From positions 9,461,033 to 9,525,032 of the forward strand of contig NC_135170.1 of the NCBI RefSeq assembly GCF_041146795.1: a stretch of 64,000 nucleotides of DNA. Direction: 5' to 3'. The stretch comes from Maylandia zebra. Its lineage: Eukaryota > Chordata > Actinopteri > Cichliformes > Cichlidae. Shown one piece after another: positions 1 to 14,300 of the stretch. The notes under the pieces are model-generated. The model was given only the letters and a program-made list of their open reading frames with translations. It made no database searches and was not told the origin of the DNA. Numbering within the stretch: position 1 is the first letter of the stretch; every line of letters begins with the position of its first letter. The position numbers and the translations under genes are program-made.

Positions 1-2
1 AA

Positions 3-72
<70 letters not shown>
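1..72. repeat. poly-A followed by (AT)n microsatellite
   Basis: A run of A leads into about 30 uninterrupted AT dinucleotides. It sits on the window edge, so its true length is unknown. Confidence 0.95.
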
Positions 73-77
<5 letters not shown>

Positions 78-3000
78 TTTCTTTTTTTTTTTTTTTCACG
101 GCACCTCTCAACTTTTAAGGTTGAATATTTTGCATATTAAACCGTATTGTTTATTTGTTTTTGTTTTTTTCTAAAATCATGCATCATTTTGGACTTATTT
201 GGTCTCAGTCCAGTCCATTTCAGTGTGCTTTCATATCTCTAGAAGCTATTTTGGTATTAGGAAGCTTTGTGAATACAGGAGACCCTGTTGTTGCCTAGAC
301 AAGGCAACTTCTAGCCCCATCCCTAATTGCAATGTAGACATTGTTAGCATTACTACATGTTTGCGTACGTTCTTGTTTACACCCCTTAATTAAGAAAGCA
401 TGAAAACTCTGTTATCATCTCAGAATGCAGTTGAAACTAGGCTTAATTTAAACAGCTCAGTATCATCATTGACAGTTTTGGGGTTTTTTCCTCCCACTTG
501 ATTTTCCTTTCTTTCTTTTTTTTAAGACTGCTCCAGCCCCATCTATAAGGTGCACTAAATATTTAAAGCATTTAAGGATTTAATTCTCATGCTACTGCTT
601 TAGCTAGTGTTGAGAAATCAGTTTTACCCCGGTTCTTTTATTCCTCGAGCATGCAGAGATGGCACCAGACTCAGTAGTCATTTTCACAAAATCTTTATTC
701 ATCTTTACTCATCTTCATTTACTCTTCTTCATTTATCTTCATTTAAGCATGCACTTCTAGAAGGGAAGACGAGGCCGGTGTCCCTCTCCAAAATCTTCAC
801 CCCTTTGTTAGTTACAGCCAGCTTTATAGAAGTGACCCCATCATAAAACCCCCTACGGTGTGCTGCAAACTTTGTCTGTGTCTATGTGCACGAGCACATG
901 AATGCCTACATGTGCGCGTTCCCGCGTGTCTATGTGAGTGCTCGTGTGTGACTGTGTACGCATACCTGTGTGTATGTGTGAGTGCACATGAGTGAGTGTG
1001 CGTGTGGATGTGTGTGCCTGACAGTTAAAACACTGTGGGTGTAGGTGACTCCCTAGAGGTCATAAAACCTTTCCCTTCCAGACCACAGTTATCCAGTTAC
1101 AAATGTTGAGACCCCCACCCCAAACATCCTCTGGGGAATTTCCACTCAGTGGGGGAGAGGCCTCCTACAATCTACTCCTAAGTTCACGACACAGTGAGGC
1201 CTTTATTACTTTAAGGGCAGTATCAATGTCTCTACAATAGTTCTACATTCTATGATAACACATTTCTAAACTCTAAAATAAGCTAAACATTCTACACTAG
1301 AACTTTGGGAAGGAAATAGGAGAATGGATATTAGCTTATTTTTTCAGCTTAGGTTTGCTGCACCTTTAAAACAATTGGAAACTACGGATGGGAATCAGGA
1401 ACCGGTTCTTGTAGAAAACTGGTTCTCTGTAGTGTAATTCTTTGAAATTTATAGTCTGCTTGCCTGTCAATCTTGCTGTTCAGTTCCACTTGCCACTTGC
1501 ATACTATAGTCAACTACATTCAGTTCACACAGTGTGGAAAGTTATATCCACACTGTGTTGCAGCGTGGATATAACTATTTACTGATTACTTCTCCAGTCT
1601 TGTTACTTTACTGATTACTTTTTCAAAAGTAATTAGTTACTTATTACTTAGTTACTTTTAAAAAACATGATACACAACCTGAATACGTAATAAAGCAATA
1701 GACCTTTCAGCCCAGTTCTATTTCTTATGCATAATCCATCATATAAAATTGGCTCAAATGAAAAAGTCTCTTTTAAAAAATTGTTTTATGAGTTTTAATC
1801 TTTTAACTTTATGCACTTTGCATTAAGCAAATATGAAATTATATGCAGCAGTCTTTCACTTAAGACATTAGTTTAATATTTAAACCTATTTTCTGCATAT
1901 TCCAGCATATAAAATAAGTAAAACTCAGCAAACAATAAATAGAATCAAAGATTCAGCAGCACCGAGTCCTGTCGCTCTTAAATCTGTTGTCAACTGTTTA
2001 GCAGGAGTGGGGCGGGTGGAGGTTTTCCCGGTGCAACAGCGGTCATGTCAGTGGGGGGATCCCAATTTAAGGCCTTTTTTCTTTAAGAGTCTTTGAGATA
2101 TTTGTGTTCAAAGAGCTTGCAGAGGTCTGAAAGTCGACTAACACACCAGAAGGTTGAGCAGAAGACTTGGATGATTTGACATGGAATGACTTGGAACCCC
2201 CAAACATTAATGCCCTCTGATTTCTTAAGTACTTAACACAGTTGGTTTGCCTGGCCTTTTTTTACATAACATAGTGTCGAGCTGTTCTCTCAATGGGTTA
2301 ACATTTTGAACTTTGAAGATCTTGATTTACAAATAGAATACTAGCATAGTGAAACTATAGACAGTGCACAAGTGAGATGAAGAGGAGATTTCAGGCACGA
2401 TGGAGTGGGCGGAGACAAGTGTAAGGGATGATTTGTGACAGAGGGATTCCAGCAAGATATAAAGGGAAAGTTTACAAGATGGGAGTGAGATATGCTATGA
2501 TATATGGTTTAAAGACTGTGGCAAGAAAATAACAGGAGGCAGAACTGGGGGTAGCAGATTTGAAGATGCTAAGAATTTCCCTGAGAATGACCAAGATTAG
2601 AAATGGGTATATCAGAAGGACAACTCAGGTCAAGCATTTTGGAGAGAAAGCTAGTGAGGCTAGGTAGAGATGGTTTGTGGTGCAGAGGAGGGAATAAGGT
2701 GTCAGCAGAGAATCTGCAGAGAATGTTAAGTTAAGTTTCTTGGGACTCTAGCCCATAGCTATAATCTATATTGTATACATTGCTGTGCAAAAGTCTTAAG
2801 CCCGCTAGACTAGACTCCATCGATTGCATTTTCATCCAAGTATTAAAACAATCCTTTGTACACCACCACCGTGGCGGCATGCAGAGATTAAAATACAAAT
2901 TTACATGATATTTGGAGGCGGTGCAGTTAACAGTAACATTTACTTTGTTGTTGATGCTAACATGGATGTGACAGTTGGTATTTACCTTAATCAGAGGATG

Positions 3001-3869
3001 TATCTTTTTGTGAGTAGGTGTATACTGACTTCAGAATTCATAGAGGTCCTTGTTCTGTTTCAGAATTCATACCACAGCCTTATGTAGTATTTTAGGTGCT
3101 CAGAACAAAAACATTTCATATATTTACAGTTTCATTAGATACATTCAGTGTTAGTAGCTGTGCTTTGGATTTCTTAGCTGCTGTATTCAATAGTACCACC
3201 GCACAGCTGATTACACAACAGATTTGTTGTCAAAGTAAGTTCAGTTTGTTTAAGGACAGGGCAGAAATGCTGCAGGTTTAGGCAAAACAAACAAACAATC
3301 ACACAAAAACTGTAAATATAATTCAGATGTTCTGGAGAACAGTTTGGTTTTGTTTTTTGGTGGGTTTTCTTACGCTTCACAGGTGGACATTCTGGTGACC
3401 TTTGGATCATTGTCTGCATAACCCTTCAGGGTTTAAGCTGATGACTGAACTGTTTCTTATTGTTAAATTATGACCCAACTGAGACGTCTAGTTCTTTAGA
3501 TGTTTCTCTGGGTTCTTTTGTTACCTCCTGGATGAGTCATTGGTGTAGTCTTGAAATAATTTTGGCAGAGTTCATTTTTAACATAGCTGGTTCCTGCTAG
3601 TCACAACGGATAGCTGGTTCTGCTGGAGTTCTCTTCTTGGTAACCATTAACAGCAGTCTCACTTGATGTCATGCCTACTTATTTCAAACAACTCCAGCAG
3701 TATATTCTCTGATTTAAAAACCTATTTTGAAGCTCCCTTTTCTTTCAAATATTTAAGAGAAAACTGTACTCTTAAACATTAGATTGTGTTTCTGGATGTT
3801 TCCCAAACTGGTTTTAAAGTCGTCTTAAGCACAAAATCTGTATTTTTATTAATTCTTAATGATCTTTTA
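73..3869. other. intergenic stretch, no gene recognised
   Basis: No open frame here looks like a conserved protein or has paired splice signals. The part around 870-1020 is an imperfect TG-rich low-complexity stretch. Around 1380-1650 and again near 7530-7640 there are TTACTTT/GTAATTAG-rich segments that resemble decayed MITE ends, which I could not bound. I see nothing else I can support. Confidence 0.5.
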
Positions 3870-5040
3870 CTACTTTTTAAGTGACTTTGACTTTCTTGTG
3901 CTCTGCTGCTTTAGACACAATAGACCACACTCATGGTTCATTAAAACACTATGTGGGCCTTAAAGGTATAGCCTTAGAGTGGTTTAGGTTCTTTTAACAC
4001 ATAGAACCTTCTTACCATCTTGGTGATCTATGTCATATGGAGTCCCACAAAGATCAGTTCTCTGGCTAATCCTTTTTTCCCTTTACCTTCAGTGCCTGGC
4101 ATTGATTTTTTTTTTTTTTTAATTTTAAAAGATGGCCTTCCACATTTCTATGTGCCTGGCACGCATGCCTATAAAAAGAAATGTCTCCCTTAAACACTCC
4201 AGTAATGGTTTAGGGGAGATGGATGAAAACATGGAAAGCTTTATGATGTCATTATGTTCTGACCCAGCAGTGCCTGTGCTGCTCCTCTCTTGGACTTGGT
4301 CCTCTGCAGCTAAACTCACAGTAACAAACCTTGGTGTGAAACAAGACTGTAATTTTAAACTAGATAAGATAGATTCTTTCATTAAAGCATTTATCACTTT
4401 AGTCCAATATCCAGAACCAAATCCACATTATTATTTTAAGTTTTTGAGCATCTCCTTCATGCTCTGATAACAATGCAATTGGACTATTATAATGCACTTT
4501 ATGTTGCAATGTTTTCTTTGGTCAATCCAAAATGCTGCAGTTTTTCTCTTAACTGGTACTCACAAGCATAAACACATCCCATTGTCCCTCCACTGGCTTC
4601 CTGTTCATTTTTGAATATTTGATCAGTTTTAAGACCTTTAATGCATCAGCACCACTGACTCCATCTGTAGGAGTCCTTAAAACCTGGATGAACAAGTTTT
4701 TTCAGGTATTATCCCGAATTTGTGGAATGAGCTCATTGCCCATGTTAGGATGGCCCAATTACTGCCTGTTTTAAAACTCTTTTTTTAAATTTTATTCCTC
4801 TGCGTTTGACTCTGAATAACTCAGCGTTTAACTTTTTTCATTGCCTTTTATAAAATAATTTTATTGATTTGTTGTGCAGTGTTTTGGTACTTTGTTTGGA
4901 TTTTACTGCACATTTTATTGCACACATATTACTCCTTCCTATAGGTTTATTGTAGAACAATTAAGGTCTTCACCTTACAATATTAAGCACCTCGAGGCGA
5001 CTGTTGTTGTTATTATAAATAAAATAAAATTGAATTGAAC
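3870..5040 (+). mobile_element. decayed LINE 3' portion (L2/CR1-type reverse transcriptase relic)
   Basis: Read on the plus strand, broken frames recall the C-terminal half of a fish L2/CR1-type reverse transcriptase: an AFDTIDHT-like segment near 3910, a GVPQ-type motif near 4040, NLGVK near 4330, and a SLHWLPVHF motif near 4590. The copy ends in the tail CACCTCGAGGCGACTGTTG followed by ATTGAATTGAA near 5030, a tail that recurs around 30210 and, inverted, near 35720 and 38890. Frames are interrupted many times, so the copy is dead. Confidence 0.7.
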
Positions 5041-5417
5041 TTTAATTTTACTACTGAGTGGGACCAAAAATATCTCATATAGAATCACCACTCCCATTCT
5101 TTAAAAAAAAATGCATAAACAAAAAGGTTTGCTCACACTTCCATTACCTGATATTACTGCGGCATTAACAGGATTAACACTGGTTTCTGCCACCAAAGCT
5201 CTGAACAACATTAGTGCTAATTTACATTTTGGATACAGAAAGGGAAAAATAGATTGACCTATATAGAAAAATGAATGGATATTCACAGAGTTGAAATCAT
5301 CCAACAGTACATAGTGTATATGTTTCCCAGTTTGCTTGTGCAGGTTTTTAAAATAATGACCAGGGCAAATATCTTCACTCTACTGATCACTGGTCACTGG
5401 TTTAAAACCCTATCGTT

Positions 5418-5418
<1 letters not shown>

Positions 5419-5487
<69 letters not shown>
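5419..5487. repeat. (AC)n microsatellite
   Basis: About 34 uninterrupted AC units, typical of teleost genomes and likely polymorphic in length. Confidence 0.97.
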
Positions 5488-5489
<2 letters not shown>

Positions 5490-6845
5490 CACAGACACAG
5501 ACACAGACATGCATACACAGAAGGCAGACGTCACAGCATGTCAAACACCAGCTACTCTTGTTCTATGATTAAATTTTTCTGACAAAATCATTTGTTCCCC
5601 AGAATAAAGTAGAACACCCTTATGGCTTTTTATGTTTTTATGTTTGTTAAAAATTCTTCCATGAATTTTTAACAAATGATTGTTTCATAGAGTTCATTGG
5701 ATCTGGGATTCTTCATATGTAAGGAGGCTTTATAAATAAAATCAATCTGATCAATGTGGTTTTCATGTTCAACAAATGCTAATTAAACTTAAAGTGATTG
5801 TTGCATGGCATAAATTTGTCAAAATTTGTCAATTATGAGGAGAAATATTATATGCCCCACTTCTGTAATCTTACTCAGTGGAAACAAGAAACATACAAAT
5901 GTGTCTTTATATTCATTTAGCGCCTGGGCTGTTGCCATAGTGACAGGGTGGTAATGTCAGTTGCATTTTAACTTGGTTCTTGTCACTGGGAAATAGCAAT
6001 GACTGAACAACATGAACCTGTGATAGTCATGTATTTTACTTTTATGTGAACAACACCTGCACAGCGCTTGACTAGGAAAGTGAATGAACAGTTACAGTGT
6101 TTAAAGAGCATCTGAACCACTTGTTAACAGCCTCGATTGCATCAAGTGCTCAAAGGAGATATTTCTGAACAACTTTAAACATGTTTGTTTGTCTCAGTAA
6201 CCCAGGAAAGTAAAACTTCTCATAATTACTTTTACTTAGCATTATTATGAATGGGGCCTCAACATAAATTAATAATCCACAACTAAAGTCCATATGATTT
6301 TAACTATTTCATTTGACAGTAGTGCTGCTGAATTCCTGTTGAGTTCAGATTTCAGCTTATTACAGTGCAAACTGTGAACTTCTTCTCCCCCTTGGCATAT
6401 GAAGATGCAGTCTTGTGTAACTTTCACAATCAAAACCAGTTTTTTCCAGTTCATGAGGCGTTGCCAAGAAACCGCCTGTCTGTGCATGCATGTCTTTGTA
6501 TGTTGTGCTTGCAGTGTGCAAGCGCCAAGGTTTCCTAGCCTGTGAAAGCAGATAACTGGATTTTTCCTGTTCCTGCAGACAGTGTTACATAACACATGAT
6601 GAATGAGGAGAAAGTGCATACAGCCATCCCTGCCCTTGCCTCACTCTACCCTTAGTTCTTTTTATCATAGAATACTATTGTCATAGTAGTTAAAGTGCTA
6701 CTCTCTACCTTAAAAAATAACAAATATTTTAACAAAAAGTTCTTCTGGTAGTGGGCTTGCCCAAATTTTAACATCATCAAACTCTCAAACACCCTTGAAT
6801 AATACTATATGAATATAATATAGTGTTCCCAGTAAATCACCACTG
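5488..6845. other. intergenic stretch, nothing recognised
   Basis: AT-rich sequence without an open frame that resembles a protein family and without paired splice signals. The 116-codon minus-strand frame here has no recognisable motif and is most likely chance. Confidence 0.5.
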
Positions 6846-6849
6846 TCTA

Positions 6850-7440
6850 ATAGTAGGTCTGGGTAGCCATAGCCCCCAGGACATTAAGCAGGCATGGAAG
6901 AGATCCAGGCCACAGACATCTAGTGGACCATGAGAGCCCTAGAAGGACCTCCGCAGGGGCAGGTGTAAATAAAAATTTCCAGTTCACTCTGTCAAACGCT
7001 TTTTCTGCATCTAGAGACAATATTGTGGTTTCAATGTTTTTACTGCACGAATAGTCTATTAAATTAAGTGATCTACATGTATCTGTTGATGACTTTTATG
7101 AAACCAGTTTGGTCAGGATATATTATGAGGGAGGTTTTCTTCTCTAATTTCTTTGAGAGAGCTTTGCAGATTATTTTCATGTCAACCTTGATAAGGGATA
7201 TCGGACAATAGCTGGTGGGAAGAACAGGGTCTTTGCCTGGTTTTAGCAGGAGACGTTGGCAGAATTCATATTTGTTGGTAGTCTGCCATTTTCTTATATT
7301 TCCTGTAACATTGTGTGGAACACTGCTGCCAGAATTCTTTGCTGGAAATCCATCTGGACCTGCAGCCTTATTATTGAGCATACTTTCCAGGGCTTACTGG
7401 AGTTCACCTGATGTCAGCGGTGAATCCAGTGCTGTCGCTT
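6850..7440 (-). mobile_element. L1-type LINE ORF2 fragment, minus strand
   Basis: On the minus strand the frame around 7381-7073 reads KAAGPDGFPA, then LLLKPGKDP, SYCPISLIKVDMKIICKAL and PDQTGFIK, the order of motifs in the N-terminal part of L1-type reverse transcriptases. Further decayed RT sequence continues down to about 6850 (a SLDAEKAF-like segment near 7010). No endonuclease, 5' end or poly-A tail is attached, so this is an internal fragment. Confidence 0.8.
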
Positions 7441-8249
7441 GACTTAAAAATAACATTTATATTTGATTTTCTTTTTTCCATCCAGTAGTGTGCAAACAAC
7501 TCAAGAGCTCATATTCACATAATTGTAACTGTAATGTAATTACTAAATTTAATACGTAATATGTTACTACTTTACTGAAGAATGTAATGTGTTTACAGTA
7601 ACACATTGCTTTGGAATGTGTTACACTGTAGACAGGTCAAGCAGAGTGTGGCACTGGAAGTAACGACACAAACACTTGTGTGTGGGAGGGGTTTGGTAAG
7701 GAGAAGGAAAAAATACTTTTATATGTGTACAGCGAGGCTGGGGTCCTACAGAATTCAGTTAAATATGGTCGGGTGTGGAAAGAATGCTTCACAGGTTTCC
7801 ACAGAAGAAGCATAGTTTAGGGATAAAGGGGAATACTCACCCATCACTGGATGTGAAGTCACTGAAAAACCTCATTTTGGTTCAAAATCACAAACTATTT
7901 GAAGCCATTTGCAATTATTTTGATTGGTCATTCTCTACCCCGTGTTTGTTTTTATGTTCTGGTGATTATTAAATTAAAGAGTTTTGGCTCTCTCTCCATT
8001 CTTTTAGATAGTGGCTTCAAGATACCCCAGGATTTAATCCAAGATTGCATAGATATGAGACTTGCTGCTAGAATGACTTTGTAAAAAACCTACACTTTTG
8101 ACTCCTCTGCTGTGACAGATGCCACATTCTTGTTTATTTAATAAAGTTAATGTGCTTTTTTTTGTTTGCTTTTTTGCACCTCTCTGCTCTCTCTGATCCC
8201 CCCTTCCCCCTTCTTCCCCTTTCCCTCTTTCTTTCCTTTGTTTTTATAG

Positions 8250-8322
8250 GTGACTTGGAGACGTTAGAAGCTGAGCACAGTTTTTGCCTGTCTCTCACAC
8301 TTTTTGACTGTGGCTTTTTGCC
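8250..8322 (+). other. abat: abat 5' untranslated part of first coding exon
   Basis: A pyrimidine-rich tract ending in TTTTTATAG (8248-8249) makes a good acceptor just before this segment, which runs without interruption into the abat start codon. This implies at least one upstream noncoding exon and a promoter 5' of 8250, which I could not identify. Confidence 0.6.
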
Positions 8323-11300
8323 ATGGCAACCTCCTTGATCAGTCGTCAGCTGGCTTTCTCTCTGCAGAAAAACGTGTGGCTCAGTGCTTCAGGTAAATCT
8401 AGCACTACACCAGATCCTTGTTTTCTAGTCAGGATATAACATTCGGTAGGTAAAGATGTGTTACCAGTGTTGGAGAGTGTCTTAAAACTGTTTGGACCAT
8501 TGTGTAAATTAATCTTATTCTTCCAGCCATATTAGTGCCACAGCTAATAGGCTAAGCTTTTCCACATGTGAGGAATGTATTGCTTATTTCAAAGTGACTT
8601 TAAGAATTTTCAGATGATTTTTTTTAGTTGAAATGTCTCATCTGAAAATACAATTTTAATACCTCTCATGGGTAAAGCAGTGAAAGCAGAATAGCATTGT
8701 GTAATCAGTGTAAATGTTTAAACCGAAGGAGGATGTGCTTATCAATACACATGTTTGTGCTTTTCCAAGATGAGTGACTGAGTGGTGTGTCAAAGGTCTT
8801 CTGTCCATAACCACGAAGCCAGACATACTACTGTAAATCTGAGTAACAAGTAAATTATTCACTACACATGGGACACTATTGCGTTGGCAAAATCTGTCTA
8901 CAGACAGCTGCCGTTATCCGATAAACTGGATTTGTGACAGGCGTCTCCATAAAGGCTGTTTTATATAGTAAAACAATGTGAAAGAGGAAGCTGTCTAGAC
9001 TGTATAATATGCTATAAATAATTAATGCATTACAACAACTGTGGATTTAAAGTTGAAGCTCTGCCCTTCAAGATGTGATTGAAGTACAGACTTATTTTGT
9101 TCATTTTAATTCCAGTCTGGTTGTGTGCAGAAGCAAAATCACAAAAAAGTGTTGCTGTTCCCAAGCGTGTGGACTAACTATATATAAATGTGTGTTTTGG
9201 AGCAACTAAATTTATCTCAAGAAAGTGTTCACCTGCAACTGCTTCATAAACGGTTGGTATAAATGTCCAGCGGAGCACTGATATGAGCTTTAAACCTTAT
9301 CTTTGCTTGTTTGATAGTAGATCAACTAACAGCCTAGTCATCCATGAGATGAGCTATTTCAGTTCACAGAACTTGTTGCTGTAACCGCTAGCTCAGTAAA
9401 GATGACCCCAAATTGTCCAGAACCAGTAAGAACTAGTTTCTGGGCTTATCTTGTTTTTCAACTGTGAGTCAGAGTTACCGGGATAGAGGACACTGTAACG
9501 GTCGGGGCAGATACTATGGATTTTGTTGTATAGTTGTTTGAGATATAACTATGGAAAAATATAAATTTCCTTATTTGCTCCCAAGCTGCCCTGAGCTTAT
9601 CCAGGACAGAGGACATAGTTAGGGACAGTATTAGAGTATATTTGCCTTTAAAAAATCATAACAAAGAAGCAAAAGTTGCCAGCACTTTATTTGTTTCTAT
9701 CATGGCTGGCACCACATGTAAAACACCAGGACATGACCACAAAATAAGTACCAAATATTACACCCCTCACACCCACACATTTATGAACTTTTTTGTGGTT
9801 TCTCCACAAGGTTACAGATATGTCAGCAAAGCAGCAGCAAAGACACAGGTGGAGTTTGACTACGATGGACCCTCCATGACAACTACAGTCCCTGGTCCAC
9901 GATCACAAGTAATGGTGTACACACACACCACACCACACACACACACACACAGACACATTTATTGCAATCAAAAGCTTTTCTCTCTCTTTCTATTTCTAGG
10001 AGCTGATGAAACAACTGGGACAAATACAGGTGAGATGTGTGTGTTAGTATTTGTGGTTTCTGCTACTTACAGTTGAGCATGATTGTCTACAACAGCATAA
10101 ATACAACAAGAGTACTTCTCCATCCTTTTATATATGAGTTTATTTATTTGTTTTTACTGAATGCCTTGTTTCGGTTGATACTGGTTCTGGATACTGATCT
10201 CCTACAACAGCTGGCAAAAATTATGCAGTCATCACATTTGCAAGATGTTCAGCAACTTTGTAATCTAAAAGAAATACCTGAACAAATTTCAATATGCAAA
10301 ATTTTTAATCATGTTCAGGCTATAACAAGCTGGCTGCTTTTGGTGGATATGCAGAAAATATTTATTGAACAAAAGTTGGCATTGGAAACTGGTGAACTGG
10401 TCTTTTTTTGTGTGTGTGTGTTTTTCAGGGGTTGCATATTTTTTTTGGAAATTATTTCACTGATTATGTTTGTACATTAATAACTGAACATTTTTTAGTA
10501 TATTGCATTTTAATAACATGATACAGTGGGGCAAAAAAGTATTTAGTCAGCCACCGATTGTGCAAGTTCCCCCACCTAAAATGATGACAGAGGTCAGTAA
10601 TTTGCACCAGAGGTACACTTCAACTGTGAGAGACAGAATGTGAAAAAAAAATCCATGAATCCACATGGTAGGATTTGTAAAGAATTTATTCGTAAATCAG
10701 GGTGGAAAATAAGTATTTGGTCAAAAACAAAAATACAACTCAATACTTTGTAACATAACCTTTGTTGGCAATAACAGAGGTCAAACGTTTACTATAGGTC
10801 TTTACCAGGTTTGCACACACAGTAGCTGGTATTTTGGCCCATTCCTCCATGCAGATCTTCTCGAGAGCAGTGATGTTTTGGGGCTGTCGCCGAGCAACAC
10901 GGACTTTCAACTCCCGCCACAGATTTTCTATGGGGTTGAGGTCTGGAGACTGGCTAGGCCACTCCAGGGCTTTCAAATGCTTCTTACGGAGCCACTCCTT
11001 TGTTGCCCGGGCGGTGTGTTTTGGATCATTGTCATGTTGGAAGACCCAGCCTCGTTTCATCTTCAAAGTTCTCACTGATGGAAGGAGGTTTTGGCTCAAA
11101 ATCTCACGATACATGGCCCCATTCATTCTGTCCTTAACACGGATCAGTCGTCCTGTCCCCTTGGCAGAAAAACAGCCCCATAGCATGATGTTTCCACCCC
11201 CATGCTTCACAGTAGGTATGGTGTTCTTGGGATGCAACTCAGTATTCTTCTTCCTCCAAACACGACGAGTTGAGTTTATACCAAAAAGTTCTACTTTGGT

Positions 11301-14300
11301 TTCATCTGACCACATGACATTCTCCCAATCCTCTGCTGTATCATCCATGTGCTCTCTGGCAAACTTCAGACGGGCCTGGACATGCACTGGCTTCAGCAGC
11401 GGAACACGTCTGGCACTGCGGGATTTGATTCCCTGCCGTTGTAGTGTGTTACTGATGGTGACCTTTGTTACTTTGGTCCCAGCTCTCTGCAGGTCATTCA
11501 CCAGGTCCCCCCGTGTGGTTCTGGGATCTTTGCTCACCGTTCTCATGATCATTTTGACCCCACGGGATGAGATCTTGCGTGGAGCCCCAGATCGAGGGAG
11601 ATTATCAGTGGTCTTGTATGTCTTCCATTTTCTGATGATTGCTCCCACAGTTGATTTTTTCACACCAAGCTGCTTGCCTATTGTAGATTCACTCTTCCCA
11701 GTCTGGTGCAGGTCTACAATACTTTTCCTGGTGTCCTTCGAAAGCTCTTTGGTCTTGGCCATGGTGGAGTTTGGAGTCTGACTGTTTGAGGCTGTGGACA
11801 GGTGTCTTTTATACAGATGATGAGTTCAAACAGGTGCCATTCATACAGGTAACGAGTGGGGGACAGAAAAGCTTCTTACAGCAGACGTTACAGGTCTGTG
11901 AGAGCCAGAGATTTTCCTTGTTTGAGGTGACCGAATACTTATTTTCCACCCTGATTTACGAATAAATTCTTTACAAATCCTACCATGTGGATTCATGGAT
12001 TTTTTTTTTTTTCACATTCTGTCTCTCACAGTTGAAGTGTACCTCTGGTGCAAATTACTGACCTCTGTCATCATTTTAAGTGGGGGAACCTGCACAATCG
12101 GTGGCTGACTAAATACTTTTTTGCCCCACTGTATATCATTTTTAAAAGTCACTTTATCTTCCGTAGTAGGTCTCTACTGTAGTTAGTAGGTATGTAGTGA
12201 CACTGAGGCAACAACTACACTCATCATTGTATGAAACTTTTCAGCATTACAAACAAAAATGTGGAACACACACACAAACCTAGACATGTTTTAGAAAGGC
12301 AGTCAGACAAACGGTGACCTCAAATGTTCAAATGGCTCATTGTATTCAGGCCAAAATAAGCAAAAACCGCATCTAAGTATGACATACAGATAGGATGTCC
12401 TACGAGAGCTCTGTCAGCTTATTCTAACATGTTTGCCTTTAAATATTAATTGATAGTAATACATATTCTCTTGAAATTGTAATACTTTTTCTCTAGCTAC
12501 AATGACTATGCCATGCTTCTGTGTGTGTGTTGGTAGATTGGGTCTGTAAGTATGTTAAGTCAGTGAACTACATAAATAATTCCTGGAGCACAATATGCTG
12601 TTCCCTCTTTTTTTTAGCACCATCCACTCTTAAGGTTATATGGTGCTTCTGTCGTATCTGAAGCTCAGTGATACCAGAGATGGCATTATGCAAGTGATGT
12701 CTTCATATTGTGCAGGTGTTTGTGTGTGGATTTTGATATAATTTTATTCTAATTGTTTGTATTGTAGTAACAATAAAGTTATTAATAATTTTCAAGGAAA
12801 CTTTGAAGCATGCTAGAAAGACTGTTAAAAGGTTACAAATGCAGAATGAATTGAAGGCGTTATGTTTACCTTCAACATAAGATTCTTCAAGAACCATAAT
12901 AGGCTGAATTTATTTTCTAAACATATGCTAAACTGTGCTGTTTTGTTAAACTGCACTGTTTTTTATAGCAAATAACTTGCTGCTTTTGTCTTTACAGACT
13001 TTTTGTTATCATATTTAGTATTTAGTATTTAGTATTTATTTATTTATTGTCATTGTCAAGAACAATGAAATTGCGTTTGGGGCTTCCATACAACCCAAAA
13101 AAAAAGAAGAAAATAATAAATACCCCTTAAAACCCAAGTGTACATATTTAACCCAGTGTGACTCCAATGCAATAAGACAATCCTTAGCAATAATGTTCGT
13201 AGAAATTCAGACAAAGACCTGAGAAACATGACAAAATACAACAATGCAACCCATTCAATATTATTGTACTGTGAGATATGATATCAGATATGATAGTTAT
13301 CTATTTAAGAAAGAGGGGGGGGGGGGGGGGGGCAGGAGGGGGAAGAGAATAAAGATATGATGCACCAATGCAGACCAGTTCATTGCTATTAAGAAGTTGG
13401 ATATGGTTATTGTCCGTGAGAGGGGGGCAGAGAGTTCAGGAGCCTCACAGCCTGTGGATACAGGCTGTTGGCCAGTCTGGATGTTCTGGCCTGTATAGAC
13501 CTGTACCTTCTCCCTGAGGGCAGCAGATGGAAAAGGTGGCGCGCAGGGTGATGTTGGTCCCGCAGGATACTGTGCACCCTCCTCAGACAGCGAGTGGGGA
13601 AGATATTACTGATCTCTGGCAGACTTGTTCCAATAATTCTGCCACCTTCTTTCACCACCCGCTGGAGTGCTTGCTGATCGGCCTTGGTGCAGCTGGGGAA
13701 CCACACTAGAAATCCATACGTCAGAACGCTGCTGATGGCACAGTTGTAGAAGTTCAACATCAGAGATCTGGGAATGTGTGCGCTCCGCAGTCTCCTCAGG
13801 TAGTAGAGGCGCTGTTGGGCCTTCCGTACAACTGAGGTGATATGGTTGCCCCAGGACAGGTCCTCGGTCACAGTTACCCCCAAGAATTTAAAACTGCTCA
13901 CCCTCTCCACCGCCTCACTGCCAATGAAGAGAGGCAGATGGTTGTTATGACCCCTCTTCCGGAAATCTACAATGATCTCCTTGGTCTTTTTGGTGTTTAA
14001 GACCAAGTTATTGTCGTGGCACCATGACTCTAGTTGTTGCACCTCTGTCCTATAGTTTGTCTCATCATTGTTGGATATAAGTCCGAGCACTGTAGTGTCA
14101 TCTGCAAACTTAACAATGAGATTGGACGCGCAGGAGGAAATACAGTCATGGGTGAAGAGAGTGTATAGCAGAGGGCTCAGAACACACCCCTGAGGGGCAC
14201 CGGTGTTGACCACAAGGGTGGAAGAGGTGTTCTTACCCACTCTGACACTCTGTCTACGGTTAGTGAGGAAGTCCACAATCCAGTTGCACAGAGAGGAGTT

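Noticed and set aside
5275..5568. 97-codon frame made mostly of Thr-His repeats
   Set aside because: It is translation of the AC microsatellite, not a protein.
6269..6619. 116-codon minus-strand frame
   Set aside because: No domain, no splice context, no compositional signal of coding; treated as chance.
10037..10480. 147-codon plus-strand frame just after abat exon 3
   Set aside because: It lies in the intron after a good donor at 10029, is Phe/Leu/Val-rich from T-rich sequence, and has no family resemblance.
10834..11781. 315-codon plus-strand frame across the Tc1 element
   Set aside because: It is the antisense shadow of the intact transposase; the minus-strand frame carries all catalytic motifs.
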